64,000 bases of DNA, from assembly GCF_000744815.1 (NCBI RefSeq), contig NZ_JQMQ01000005.1, positions 3,046,055-3,110,054 of the forward strand. The letters run 5' to 3'. Origin of the DNA: Phaeacidiphilus oryzae TH49 (GTDB lineage: Bacteria > Actinomycetota > Actinomycetes > Streptomycetales > Streptomycetaceae). Below are positions 33,887 through 41,842 of the stretch, one piece after another. The translations under genes and the position numbers were made by a program. Each line of letters begins with the position of its first letter. Positions within the stretch are counted from its first letter, which is position 1. The notes below the pieces were generated by a model. That model saw only the letters and a list, made by a program, of their open reading frames with translations. It had not been told where the DNA came from and did not search any database.

Positions 33887-35557
33887 ATGACAGACACCGT
33901 GACCGAGCGACCCGCCCAAGCGGTGGAGCCGGTCCAACCCGAGCCAACCGCTTCCCCGCAGGCCCCCAAGGGGCCGCCGGGCGGTCACACCCCTGGTGGG
34001 CTGCCCGCGATCCCGCTGGCAGTGGCCACCGCGAACACGACCATCGGGCTGGCCTCGGCCGGAGCGCTCGTCTCTGGGCCGGTCACCCTGGCAGCCGTCG
34101 CTGCCGGTGGCACCCTGGCGGGTGCTGCGCTGGCCCTGCGCCGCCGCGGCAACGCCCGCAGCGCTGGCCGGGCCCGAACCAGCCCTCGCCAGCGCGCTGC
34201 CGGCCCCGGCGGCGCGGGACGCGGAGCTGGTCACGGGCATTCCGGCCGCGGGTCTCGCGGTGGCTTCGGCCTGCCACGGCAGTCTCGTTCCGGGGCCGGT
34301 CGTAACGGCAATGGCCGCTCCGCGCTGGGCAATACCGGGCTCACGGCGCCCACTCGCGGTCGAACCCCGGCCGGGAGCGTGCGCGGCCTGGCCGGAGGGG
34401 CGAGGGGCCGAGGCGCCCATCGCGCCGAGACCACAGCCGCCCGCCGAGCAGGCGCTGCCGGCGGGATCGGACGCCTCGGCGCGGCCCGCGGAAGCGCGGG
34501 CGGCGGTCGGGGGCGCATGGGTGCGGTCCGGGACCTGCGCCGTTCCCGCGACCAGCAGGCGCCGACCCGGCAGCAACGCCGTCATCAGCAGCGCGACCAG
34601 CGCCGCTCGGTGGCCGATGCCCGCCGTGCGGCCAAGGCGCAGGCCCGCGAGCGGGCCCGCGCTCGCGCCGCCGTCCGCGGCCCGCTCTCCCGTACCGCCC
34701 GCGCCCTGGGTGGCAAGAGCGGTGGCCTGGCCCGACGGGCCGCCGCCCGCGCCCGCGGCGCCCTGCGCGGCGCCCGGGACGTGCGGACCGGGCAGAAGGT
34801 GCAGGACCGGCGCGCAAGCATCCGCAAGGCGGCCCACCGCCGCCGCGCCCGTATGCAGTTGCTGCGCTCGGCCCTGCGCTTCCACGGCCGGCGGCTGCTG
34901 GCCGCGGGTCTGGCCCTGCCGATCGGCGCGCTGGGCATCCCGGCCACCGCGCTGGGCCGGCGTCTGGGCTGGGAGCGCCTGATGTACCCCGGTCGCCGCC
35001 TGTACTGGCGGCTGACCGGCACCGCACGCGAGCACCGCATTGCCCGCGACCAGGCCATACGCGAGGCCCGGGACGTTGCCGATGCGCGTGCCGACGCCGA
35101 CCCCGACAACCCCGAGATCCTGGCGACCGTCCCCCGCGGCCGTCGTTCCGCCCCGATAGGAGTCCCCGCCATGGCCGATGCCGCCCCCGCCGGGTCCGGG
35201 CCCGGCTTCCTCTTCGATGAGGCCGCCTCCGAGATGGAGGCCGCCGCCCAGTCCTTCGACCCCGACGGCATGATGCACGTCTTGTCCACCTGCGAGTCCT
35301 TCCCCGACGCGCTCAACTCGGTGGCCAACACCTTCCGCATCCTCGCCGAGCGCGCCGACGCCGAGTTCCCCCTTGAGAAGGAGGTGGCCGAGGCCCTGAA
35401 CGACGTGTTCGTGCAGCTTCTGCGCGCGGTGGACGCCTCCGGCGAGGTGGCCAAGGTCTTCCGCGACGTCCACGAGCAGGACATCGCCCGCCACGAGGAC
35501 CCGCGCAACGGCATCGAGGCCGAGCGCAAGTGGGACACCACCAACAACGAAACCTGA
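33887..35557 (+). CDS. Large Arg/Ala/Gly-rich membrane-associated hypothetical protein of the transfer operon
   Basis: 556-aa protein starting at ATG 33887. A hydrophobic pair of segments near residues 45-80 is followed by a strongly basic, Arg/Ala/Gly-rich region (~85-330) that is likely disordered and could bind DNA. A further hydrophobic segment comes next (LLAAGLALPIGALGIPATAL, ~343-362), then an acidic C-terminal globular domain (~430-550; SFDPDGMMHVLSTCESFPDA). Located just before traB, as are other Spd/accessory proteins in AICEs. No known family identified. Confidence 0.55.
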   Translation: MTDTVTERPAQAVEPVQPEPTASPQAPKGPPGGHTPGGLPAIPLAVATANTTIGLASAGALVSGPVTLAAVAAGGTLAGAALALRRRGNARSAGRARTSPRQRAAGPGGAGRGAGHGHSGRGSRGGFGLPRQSRSGAGRNGNGRSALGNTGLTAPTRGRTPAGSVRGLAGGARGRGAHRAETTAARRAGAAGGIGRLGAARGSAGGGRGRMGAVRDLRRSRDQQAPTRQQRRHQQRDQRRSVADARRAAKAQARERARARAAVRGPLSRTARALGGKSGGLARRAAARARGALRGARDVRTGQKVQDRRASIRKAAHRRRARMQLLRSALRFHGRRLLAAGLALPIGALGIPATALGRRLGWERLMYPGRRLYWRLTGTAREHRIARDQAIREARDVADARADADPDNPEILATVPRGRRSAPIGVPAMADAAPAGSGPGFLFDEAASEMEAAAQSFDPDGMMHVLSTCESFPDALNSVANTFRILAERADAEFPLEKEVAEALNDVFVQLLRAVDASGEVAKVFRDVHEQDIARHEDPRNGIEAERKWDTTNNET

Positions 35558-35655
35558 CCCCGCCCCCCGCACCGCCGCGTCCCAGCGGGCCGCCCCGAAC
35601 CCTCGGGGCGGCCCGCGCCCGTTTCCACCCCCGTCGTCCTCTTGGGAGTTGCCTG

Positions 35656-37944
35656 ATGGCCCCGCAGCAACCCGCACTGAACCTCTCCAGCACCCGCCCC
35701 AAGTCCGAGACCCGCAAGAAGCGAGAGCGCGAGGCCAAGCCGACCGCGCTGCCCCCGCTGGACTGGGCCGCGGGCCACGGCCCCATCTCCGGGGCCCTGT
35801 CGGCCACCACCGGCGCGGGCGCCGTAGCCATGCTCGGTGCCGCCGCCGGCATGCCCGCGCCCTGGCCCCTCGCGGTCGGCGCGATCGGCGCCCTCGGCCA
35901 CGGAGTCGGCCACAGCATCCACCGCCGGCTCACCCTGCGCTCGGCGGTCACCCGCGCCACCTCATGGTTGCTCGCCGGCGGCTGGACCAGTTGGGCTCTG
36001 GCCGAGGGGCCGCTGCACTGGCCCGTCCTGGGCTCCCTGGTCGCCCTGGGCGTAGGGGTCGGGGCGATGGCCTCGCACGCCGCGGTCCACGAGGAGGCCG
36101 CCGAGCAGGAGCAGTTGACTGCCGAGGCTCGCGCGCTGGCCGCCAAGCTCAACGCCGACCGCGAAGACCTCGCCCACCAGTGGCAGGACCGCATCTCCCG
36201 GGTCTGCCGGGTGCAGGCGACCGTGTTCGCAGTCGAGTTCTGGCCGAGCGGCGCCGGCTACTCCCTGGCGGTAGAGCTGCCCGGAGACGGCAGTACCTGG
36301 GACCGTATCCAGTCCGCCGCCCGCGCGCTGGCCGCGGACGCCAAGCTGCCGCTCGGCTGCACCGTGCATGTGGAGGAGGGCGACCGGCAGGGCCGGGCCG
36401 TGCTGGACGTGATGACCACCAACGTCCTGGACGCCGCCCACGACTACCCCGACGACCTCTCCCCGCTCTCGGTGCTGACCGGTATCCCCTGGGGACTGCT
36501 GCCCAACGCCAACCCCGTGGTCGTCTACCTGCGCGAGTCCTGCGCGCTGATCCTGGGCCCGCCCGGATCGGGCAAGTCCACCTTCCTGGACGCGGTCCTG
36601 TCCGGCTTCGCCCGCTGCACCGACGTACTCACCTGGGTCATCGACCTCAAGGCCGGCGCGGTCGGCCGGCCCTGGGTGCGGCCCTGGCTGGAGGCACAGG
36701 GCCACAAGCCCACCCGCGAGGGCACCACGCCCCCGCCCGCGGACACCCGGCCCGGCGTGGACTGGATCGCGTCCACCCCGGCCGAGGCCAAGCGCATGCT
36801 CCGCGCGGCCCTGGCCATCAACGCCATGCGGCAGGAGGCCTATCAGGACCTGATGGACGAGCACGACACCACCCTTCTGCCGGTCTCCGCGAAGCTCCCG
36901 CAGATTCAGATCGTCATCGACGAGGGCGCGGAGCTGCTGTCCGCCGGGAACTTCCGCAACCAGACGCTCAAGGACGTGCAGAGCATGGTGTGGAGGGTCA
37001 TGCGCACCACCCGCGCCATGGGCATCCGGTTGGTCCTGACCGCCGTGGACGGCAACGTCTCCGCGATCGGCAACACCCAGGTCCGCAAGTTCTCCCCGGT
37101 CGGCGTCGCGCTGACCTCCGGCGAGGCCAACGGGGACAACGCCGGCAAGCTCTTCCGCCGGGTCAAGGTCGATGTCACCCAGCTCACCGCGAAGGGCTGC
37201 GGCGTCATCGGCGCCGCCGGCGAGGGCGGATTCGCCCCCACTGGGTTCAAGGGCTGGCGCACCGCCCCCAGCCTCGCCCGCCGGGTCACCCTCGCCACCA
37301 ACGCCACCCGCCCCTACCTGGACGAGGTCTCCGCGCGCGCCGGCAGCGAGGACTACGCCGGACGCTGGGACGCCGACCGCGCCGGCTGGCTGTGGTCCGG
37401 CACGGAGACTGCCGGGCAGCCCACCGACGCCGCCCCGACCGAGCAGCCGGGCACCTCGCCGGATGAGCAGTCCGTCTACCTCACCGACGCCCCGCCCACC
37501 GGGGGCCTGAGCCTGCGCGCCCTGAACCCCGACCACCGGCCCGAGCCCGAGCAGGACGACGCGGGAGAGGCGGGAGAGGGGGCCGCCGACGCGTTGGCGG
37601 CCCGGTTCATGGCCGAGATCGATGAGGCATACGGCACCACCGACGAACCCGCCGAGCGCGCCGGCGGACTGAACCTGTCCTCGCTCCGCGACAACAGCGC
37701 CCCCGCGACCGAGCAGGCGGAAGCCGGGCCGGAACCGGCGGCAGGTCCCGACTGGCTTCCCCGGGCGATAGACGCGATCCGCGCGGCCGGCCCGGACGGC
37801 ATGAAGCCCTCCGCGGTGGCAGAACTCGTGGGCCGCAGCCGCCTCGCCGTCCGCGCCGCGCTGCGCGCCGCCGTGCAGCGCGGAGAGCTGATCTACCGGG
37901 ACAACGGCCCGCACTCCGCCTATGTCCACACCGACCACGCCTGA
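35656..37944 (+). CDS. traB: TraB-like FtsK/SpoIIIE conjugative DNA translocase
   Basis: 762-aa translocase that should pump double-stranded element DNA between hyphae. Two or three transmembrane helices (~45-145) precede the motor. Walker A is G301-PPGSGK-S308, and the Walker B strand IQIVIDEG places D422/E423. A downstream segment (FSPVGVALTSGEAN) follows the FtsK pattern. A Pro/Glu-rich linker (~570-690) leads to a winged-helix C-terminus (~700-755; MKPSAVAELVGRSRLAVRAA), the counterpart of FtsK-gamma/TraB domains that read the clt repeats. Start ATG 35656. A repeat cluster that may be clt begins 13 bases after the stop. Confidence 0.88.
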   Translation: MAPQQPALNLSSTRPKSETRKKREREAKPTALPPLDWAAGHGPISGALSATTGAGAVAMLGAAAGMPAPWPLAVGAIGALGHGVGHSIHRRLTLRSAVTRATSWLLAGGWTSWALAEGPLHWPVLGSLVALGVGVGAMASHAAVHEEAAEQEQLTAEARALAAKLNADREDLAHQWQDRISRVCRVQATVFAVEFWPSGAGYSLAVELPGDGSTWDRIQSAARALAADAKLPLGCTVHVEEGDRQGRAVLDVMTTNVLDAAHDYPDDLSPLSVLTGIPWGLLPNANPVVVYLRESCALILGPPGSGKSTFLDAVLSGFARCTDVLTWVIDLKAGAVGRPWVRPWLEAQGHKPTREGTTPPPADTRPGVDWIASTPAEAKRMLRAALAINAMRQEAYQDLMDEHDTTLLPVSAKLPQIQIVIDEGAELLSAGNFRNQTLKDVQSMVWRVMRTTRAMGIRLVLTAVDGNVSAIGNTQVRKFSPVGVALTSGEANGDNAGKLFRRVKVDVTQLTAKGCGVIGAAGEGGFAPTGFKGWRTAPSLARRVTLATNATRPYLDEVSARAGSEDYAGRWDADRAGWLWSGTETAGQPTDAAPTEQPGTSPDEQSVYLTDAPPTGGLSLRALNPDHRPEPEQDDAGEAGEGAADALAARFMAEIDEAYGTTDEPAERAGGLNLSSLRDNSAPATEQAEAGPEPAAGPDWLPRAIDAIRAAGPDGMKPSAVAELVGRSRLAVRAALRAAVQRGELIYRDNGPHSAYVHTDHA

Positions 37945-37957
37945 ACGTCACACACGG

Positions 37958-38078
37958 CTACTGGTTAGTGGTTACTGGCCACCTTGCCACTAACCAGTAG
38001 AACCCCTCCCGCAGACCCGAACAGCCCCTAGGGAGGGGTTTCTGCGCTTGCCACTGACCACTAGCCACTAACCAGTAA
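37958..38078. repeat. Four 14-bp repeats after traB, candidate clt (TraB recognition) locus
   Basis: CTACTGGTTAGTGG (37958-37971) and its perfect complement CCACTAACCAGTAG (37987-38000) form an inverted pair. Directly abutting tandem copies CCACTGACCACTAG (38051-38064) and CCACTAACCAGTAA (38065-38078) follow. Between the groups sits a hairpin with 10-bp arms AACCCCTCCC (38001-38010) and GGGAGGGGTT (38031-38040), which could end the traB transcript. Actinobacterial clt loci are short repeat arrays next to traB. Confidence 0.7.
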
Positions 38079-38116
38079 TCGCTACGTTGCGTCACAACCG
38101 AGCCCCGGGAGGAACC

Positions 38117-38305
38117 GTGTCCATCCCCATCGCGATAGCCCTGTTCATCGTCGTGTGCATCCTCGTCCGCACCCGCTACGTCGGCCTCGGCGTCGCGGTG
38201 GTGCTCACCCTGTTCGGGTTCTGCCTCGCCTCTACCGGACTCGACTCCGTGATCAACGGGCTGCTGCACAGCGCCACCGGCGTGGCCAACCACGTCGGCC
38301 ACTGA
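38117..38305 (+). CDS. Small membrane protein (Spd-like)
   Basis: 62-aa protein starting at GTG 38117 with GGGAGGA upstream. Two hydrophobic helices (~2-17 and ~22-40) and a short polar tail. Size, position after traB and hydrophobicity fit the spread (Spd) proteins of Streptomyces conjugative elements, but sequence alone does not prove the role. Confidence 0.65.
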   Translation: MSIPIAIALFIVVCILVRTRYVGLGVAVVLTLFGFCLASTGLDSVINGLLHSATGVANHVGH

Positions 38306-38334
38306 CCCGCCTCGCCGCCCGGACGGAGACCGCC

Positions 38335-38544
38335 ATGCGCCGCTCACCACAGATCCAGCCGCTCTCGGCCGTGCACCTGCGCGAGGCCCTGGAAGCCGCC
38401 CGCGCCGGCGATGTACCCGCCTCGCTCTACCACGTGATGCGCATCGACAACGAGTCCTGGGACGGCATGCACCAACGCCTCAACGAACTCGGCGCACACC
38501 TCACCGCCCTGCTGGCCGACTCCATGAACGGGAGAACACCGTGA
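38335..38544 (+). CDS. Small hypothetical AICE protein
   Basis: 69-aa helical soluble protein (SAVHLREALEAARAGDVPAS) starting at ATG 38335. Overlaps the next gene by four bases (GTGA). No family recognised; conserved small ORFs of this type sit between traB and the replication genes in many AICEs. Confidence 0.6.
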   Translation: MRRSPQIQPLSAVHLREALEAARAGDVPASLYHVMRIDNESWDGMHQRLNELGAHLTALLADSMNGRTP

Positions 38545-38786
38545 ACGCCGATGCCCTCATTGCCGCCGGCCTGGCGACCCCGCCGCTTGCCCTAGCCGCC
38601 TTCGCCGTCCTGAGCGGTCCCCGGGACCGCCGCCGCGCCGCCATGATCCGCTCCGTCTTCGCCGAGCAGCGCGCCACCGGGGCCCCGACCGAGAGCCACG
38701 ACACCCCGCCCCCGCCCGACGACGGACACCCCGCGCCGGCCGAAGACCTGGCCCCCGTCATCGACCTGCGCCGCCGCGTCGCCTGA
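38541..38786 (+). CDS. Small single-pass membrane protein
   Basis: 81-aa protein starting at GTG 38541, coupled to the previous gene. One hydrophobic helix (ALIAAGLATPPLALAAFAVL, ~5-24) is followed by basic residues, then an acidic Pro-rich tail. Probably inner-membrane with the tail in the cytosol. Spd-like by position. Confidence 0.6.
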   Translation: MNADALIAAGLATPPLALAAFAVLSGPRDRRRAAMIRSVFAEQRATGAPTESHDTPPPPDDGHPAPAEDLAPVIDLRRRVA

Positions 38787-38802
38787 GCAGGAAGGAACCC
38801 AG

Positions 38803-39492
38803 ATGCTTCCGATACACGACCTGAACGCGCTGCTCGCCCAGGTCGCCCCGCACATGTACACCGACGCCTACGACCTGCTCCCGCCCCTGAACGGGGTGCT
38901 TCTGGAGACCGACGCGAGCCACTTGTACGCGGTCGCCACCGACCGCTACAGCTTCGCCATCGCCCGCACCCGCCCCGCCCGGGAGCGCGGCGCCATACCT
39001 GCGGCTCAGCGCTGGCGGGCCCTGCTCAGCCCAGCCGACCTGCGCGCCCTGCGCACCATGCGGCCCTTGGCCGCGGAGGAGCCCGCGGAGTTGGACTACC
39101 GCCCCGGCCGGCAGTTGGAGATCCGCATCGGCGAGCAGACGCTGCGCACTGCGGATCGCTCGGAGAAGGCCGAACGGTTCCCCAACTGGCGCTCCCTGCT
39201 CGCCCAGACGCTGGAGCGCGAGCCGGAGCTGCCCGACGACCTGGCCCTGAACCCGACCTACCTCGCCCGCTGGTCCAAGGGCATCCCCCGCCAGGACCGG
39301 TACGTGCCGCTGACCGTGTGGGCCACCGGCGCCGGCAAGCCCATCGTCTTCGCCCGCGGCGAAGACTTCATCGGCCTACAGATGCCCGTCACCCGGGAAC
39401 CCTCCGACGACCAGCCCACCGGCCGCGAAGCCGTGCGCCACGCCTGGGCCGCCGACGCGACCGCCGCCGAGCCCCACCGAGCAGCCGCCTGA
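38803..39492 (+). CDS. DnaN-like (sliding clamp-related) protein
   Basis: 229-aa protein that resembles parts of the DNA polymerase III beta clamp: PLNGVLLETDASHLYAVATD (~28-47) matches the clamp strand after the first helix, and PIVFARGEDFIGLQMPV (~183-199) matches the last strands of DnaN (the L-x-MP end). At 229 aa it is about two thirds of DnaN's usual ~370 aa, so one or more of the three clamp domains is reduced. It may serve as an element-encoded clamp or decoy during replication; the role is inferred. Start ATG 38803. Confidence 0.6.
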   Translation: MLPIHDLNALLAQVAPHMYTDAYDLLPPLNGVLLETDASHLYAVATDRYSFAIARTRPARERGAIPAAQRWRALLSPADLRALRTMRPLAAEEPAELDYRPGRQLEIRIGEQTLRTADRSEKAERFPNWRSLLAQTLEREPELPDDLALNPTYLARWSKGIPRQDRYVPLTVWATGAGKPIVFARGEDFIGLQMPVTREPSDDQPTGREAVRHAWAADATAAEPHRAAA

Positions 39493-39509
39493 CCACCGGA
39501 GAGTCCGCC

Positions 39510-39740
39510 GTGGACAACCTCAGCCGTGCCGATCTGCTCGCCCTGCTGGACGACATCCGCGCCCGCGTCGCCGCCGGCGACTCCTTCGAGGGCTGGCTCC
39601 ACTACCTCATCCCCGACAACCCCGACGCCGCCCATCCCTTCGACGTTGCCGCCGCCTACCGCATCGGTAACCGCGACGGCCAAGGCGGCATGCGCCTGAT
39701 CGGGCACCCCCAGCTCACCGAACAGGAGGCCCACCCGTGA
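39510..39740 (+). CDS. Small hypothetical AICE protein
   Basis: 76-aa protein starting at GTG 39510. Helical start (LSRADLLALLDDIRARVAAG), then an aromatic stretch SFEGWLHYLIPDN and a Gly/Asp-rich end. Overlaps the following gene by four bases. No family recognised. Confidence 0.6.
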   Translation: MDNLSRADLLALLDDIRARVAAGDSFEGWLHYLIPDNPDAAHPFDVAAAYRIGNRDGQGGMRLIGHPQLTEQEAHP

Positions 39741-39994
39741 ACCACCCCCAGCCGACCATCGCCCCCACCATCCCCGCAGACCTGGCCGCCCTGCTGGAGC
39801 GCGCCGAGCAGGACATCGCCGCACAGTCCCACTCCTACCGCACCGAGTCCGACCCCGACCACGCCGACCGCTGCGCCTGGAACACCTGGCGCACCCTCCA
39901 AACCCTGGTCCCGGCCGTCCGCGCCCTGCTGGAGCAGCCGAACCCGGCTCCCATTGTTGCCACCCCTCGGCCGAACCTGCGGAGCGCAGCATGA
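39737..39994 (+). CDS. Small hypothetical AICE protein
   Basis: 85-aa protein starting at GTG 39737, overlapping genes on both sides by four bases. Helical, with central CAWNTWRTLQTLVPAVRALLE. Frequently seen with the preceding small gene and the PP-loop ATPase in Streptomyces elements. Function unknown. Confidence 0.6.
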   Translation: MNHPQPTIAPTIPADLAALLERAEQDIAAQSHSYRTESDPDHADRCAWNTWRTLQTLVPAVRALLEQPNPAPIVATPRPNLRSAA

Positions 39995-40821
39995 GCGAGC
40001 CGTTGAGCCCTGAACTGCGATCGTTCTCCTTCGGCGGTGGTGTGCAGTCCACCGCCGCGCTGGTTCTGGCCGCGGCTGGCCGCTTGGACTACCGCACGTT
40101 CCTCTTCGCCAACGTCGGTGAGGACTCCGAGGACCCGGCCACCCTCGCCTACGTCCAGCGCTACGCCCGCCCGTACGCGGCTGACCACGGAATCGAGTTG
40201 ACCACTCTGCGCCGGGTGATGGTCCGCTCGAAGGAGACCCGGACCTTGTACGGAGAGCTGACCCGGGAAGGCTCGAAGTCGCTGAAGATTCCGGTACGGA
40301 TGAGCAACGGGGCCCCGGGAACGCGCTCGTGCACCGCGGACTACAAGATCCAGGTGATTGGGCGGGAGCTGAAGCGGCGCGGCGCCAGCGAGATCAACCC
40401 GGCCACGGTCGGCATCGGCATCTCCTTGGATGAGATCGAGCGGGCCAACAACCGGCGCTGCGAGAGGCACGAACGCATCGACTACCCGCTGCTCACCCTC
40501 GGCCTGCGGCGCATCGACTGCGCCCGCATTATCCGCGGCGCGGGGCTGCCGATCCCGCCGAAGTCCTCGTGCTGGTTCTGCCCGTTCCGCCGGCCGGAGT
40601 CCTGGCATGAGATGCGCCGCTCCCGACCGGCCCTGTTCGAGCGGGCCTGCCAGCTCGAAGACTTGCTCAACGCCCGGCGGGATGAGCTGGGCAAGGACCA
40701 CGTCTACCTGACCCGCTTTGGTAAGCCCCTGCGCCAAGCCATCCCCGACGGTGTCGATGTCCTGTTCAACCTCAGCGACGACGGCGACGGGCAGTGCGAC
40801 TCCGGGTGGTGCATGACGTAA
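39991..40821 (+). CDS. PP-loop (PAPS reductase-like) ATP pyrophosphatase family protein
   Basis: 276-aa protein of the adenine nucleotide alpha-hydrolase fold. The PP-loop is FSFGGGVQSTAA (residues ~11-22). Cys residues occur in SCTADYKIQVIGREL and SSCWFCPFRRPESW, the latter a likely metal-binding or redox pair; the C-terminus has CDSGWCMT. It resembles phage and plasmid PAPS-reductase-like proteins rather than CysH, since the sulfate-assimilation ECG-LH motif is missing. Possible roles are nucleic acid or nucleotide modification. Coupled to genes on both sides. Confidence 0.75.
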   Translation: MSEPLSPELRSFSFGGGVQSTAALVLAAAGRLDYRTFLFANVGEDSEDPATLAYVQRYARPYAADHGIELTTLRRVMVRSKETRTLYGELTREGSKSLKIPVRMSNGAPGTRSCTADYKIQVIGRELKRRGASEINPATVGIGISLDEIERANNRRCERHERIDYPLLTLGLRRIDCARIIRGAGLPIPPKSSCWFCPFRRPESWHEMRRSRPALFERACQLEDLLNARRDELGKDHVYLTRFGKPLRQAIPDGVDVLFNLSDDGDGQCDSGWCMT

Positions 40822-41159
40822 TGGCTCACCAACCGCTCGCTGCAACTCCCACCTGGAACATCGTCATGGAACGTGCCGGTCAGCGCTGCCAGTGCACCGG
40901 CCAATGCGGCGCTCGTCACAAAGACGGTGGGGGACGCTGCGAGCACCAGCACAGCAACCGCCCCGCCTACCGGCTGCTCGCTGCTCCGGCCGAGCCCGCC
41001 GCACTGCTGCTGCCCGTTCACCAGGTGGCCGCGCTGCCCGCCAGTCGATTGATCGCTTGGTGCCTGGCCTGCCGCGATCGCGCCCAGTGTCGCGCCGCCT
41101 CGGCCGCCCGCACATCCGCGACTGAGCAGGGCACCCCCGACGGCCTGTTCGACCTGTGA
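40821..41159 (+). CDS. Cys/His-rich zinc-binding, HNH-like small protein
   Basis: 112-aa protein; ATG 40821 overlaps the previous stop (TAATG). N-terminal WNIVMERAGQRCQCTGQCG followed by C and H residues (CEHQH) suggests a zinc-binding HNH-type finger, and a second CLACRDRAQC lies at ~88-97. The catalytic HNH histidines cannot be placed with confidence, so nuclease activity is uncertain. Confidence 0.6.
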   Translation: MAHQPLAATPTWNIVMERAGQRCQCTGQCGARHKDGGGRCEHQHSNRPAYRLLAAPAEPAALLLPVHQVAALPASRLIAWCLACRDRAQCRAASAARTSATEQGTPDGLFDL

Positions 41160-41321
41160 CCCCTGACCGGCGCCTTACGCCCGGCCAAGCGTCGTGCTGC
41201 CGCTGAGCCAAGGCGGAACGGCCGAGCCGGCCACGCCTGGGCGCCGAGCGCCCGCCCGGCTCGGCGCCTCACCCAACACCCGCATCAGCTCCGTTCTGCA
41301 CGCCCTCTCGGAGGCAATCTC

Positions 41322-41792
41322 ATGTCCCTCGGCGAGACCACCATCACCCTGGTTGGCAACCTGACCAGCGACCCAGAATTGACCTTCACCCCGGCCGGCG
41401 CGGCGCTGGCCAAGTTCACCATCGCCAGCACTCCGCGGTCCTTCGACAAGAACACCAACGAGTGGAAGGACGGCACCACTCTCTTCCTGCGCTGCACCGC
41501 GTGGCGCGACCTGGCTGAGCACGTCACGGAGTCCCTGGCGAAGGGCGCCCGCGTCATCGCCACCGGCCGGCTGCGACAGTTCGACTGGACCACCGAGGAG
41601 AACGAGAACCGGTCCATGTTCGTACTGGACGTAGAGGACATCGGCCCGTCCCTACGGTGGGCCACTGCGAAAGTCGAGCGCACCACTCGGTCCAATGCCA
41701 ACCGCGCCGACGGCAACGGCGGCGCCAACCCGTGGGACACCCTCGGCAGCGTCCCCGCTACGTCGGGTACGGCTGACAGCGCGCCGTTCTGA
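41322..41792 (+). CDS. ssb: Single-stranded DNA-binding protein
   Basis: 156-aa SSB. OB fold in residues ~5-110 ([46 protein letters not shown]) and a disordered tail ending in the partner-binding tip DSAPF. It would protect ssDNA during rolling-circle or theta replication of the excised element; its presence besides the chromosomal ssb fits an element with its own replication proteins. Start ATG 41322; followed by a bidirectional hairpin. Confidence 0.9.
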   Translation: MSLGETTITLVGNLTSDPELTFTPAGAALAKFTIASTPRSFDKNTNEWKDGTTLFLRCTAWRDLAEHVTESLAKGARVIATGRLRQFDWTTEENENRSMFVLDVEDIGPSLRWATAKVERTTRSNANRADGNGGANPWDTLGSVPATSGTADSAPF

Positions 41793-41806
41793 GACGAACG
41801 TCTGTA

Positions 41807-41838
41807 CCGGCCCGCCCCAACCCCCCGGGGCGGGCCGG
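41807..41838. terminator. Bidirectional hairpin between ssb and restriction-like gene
   Basis: 12-bp GC stem (CCGGCCCGCCCC and complement) with an eight-base loop, between two convergent genes. It should end both the transfer operon and the minus-strand cargo gene. Confidence 0.75.
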
Positions 41839-41842
41839 GGTC

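Noticed and set aside
37970-38100. CRISPR-like array after traB
   Set aside because: The repeats are 14 bp, partly inverted and partly abutting, with no regular spacers and no cas genes.
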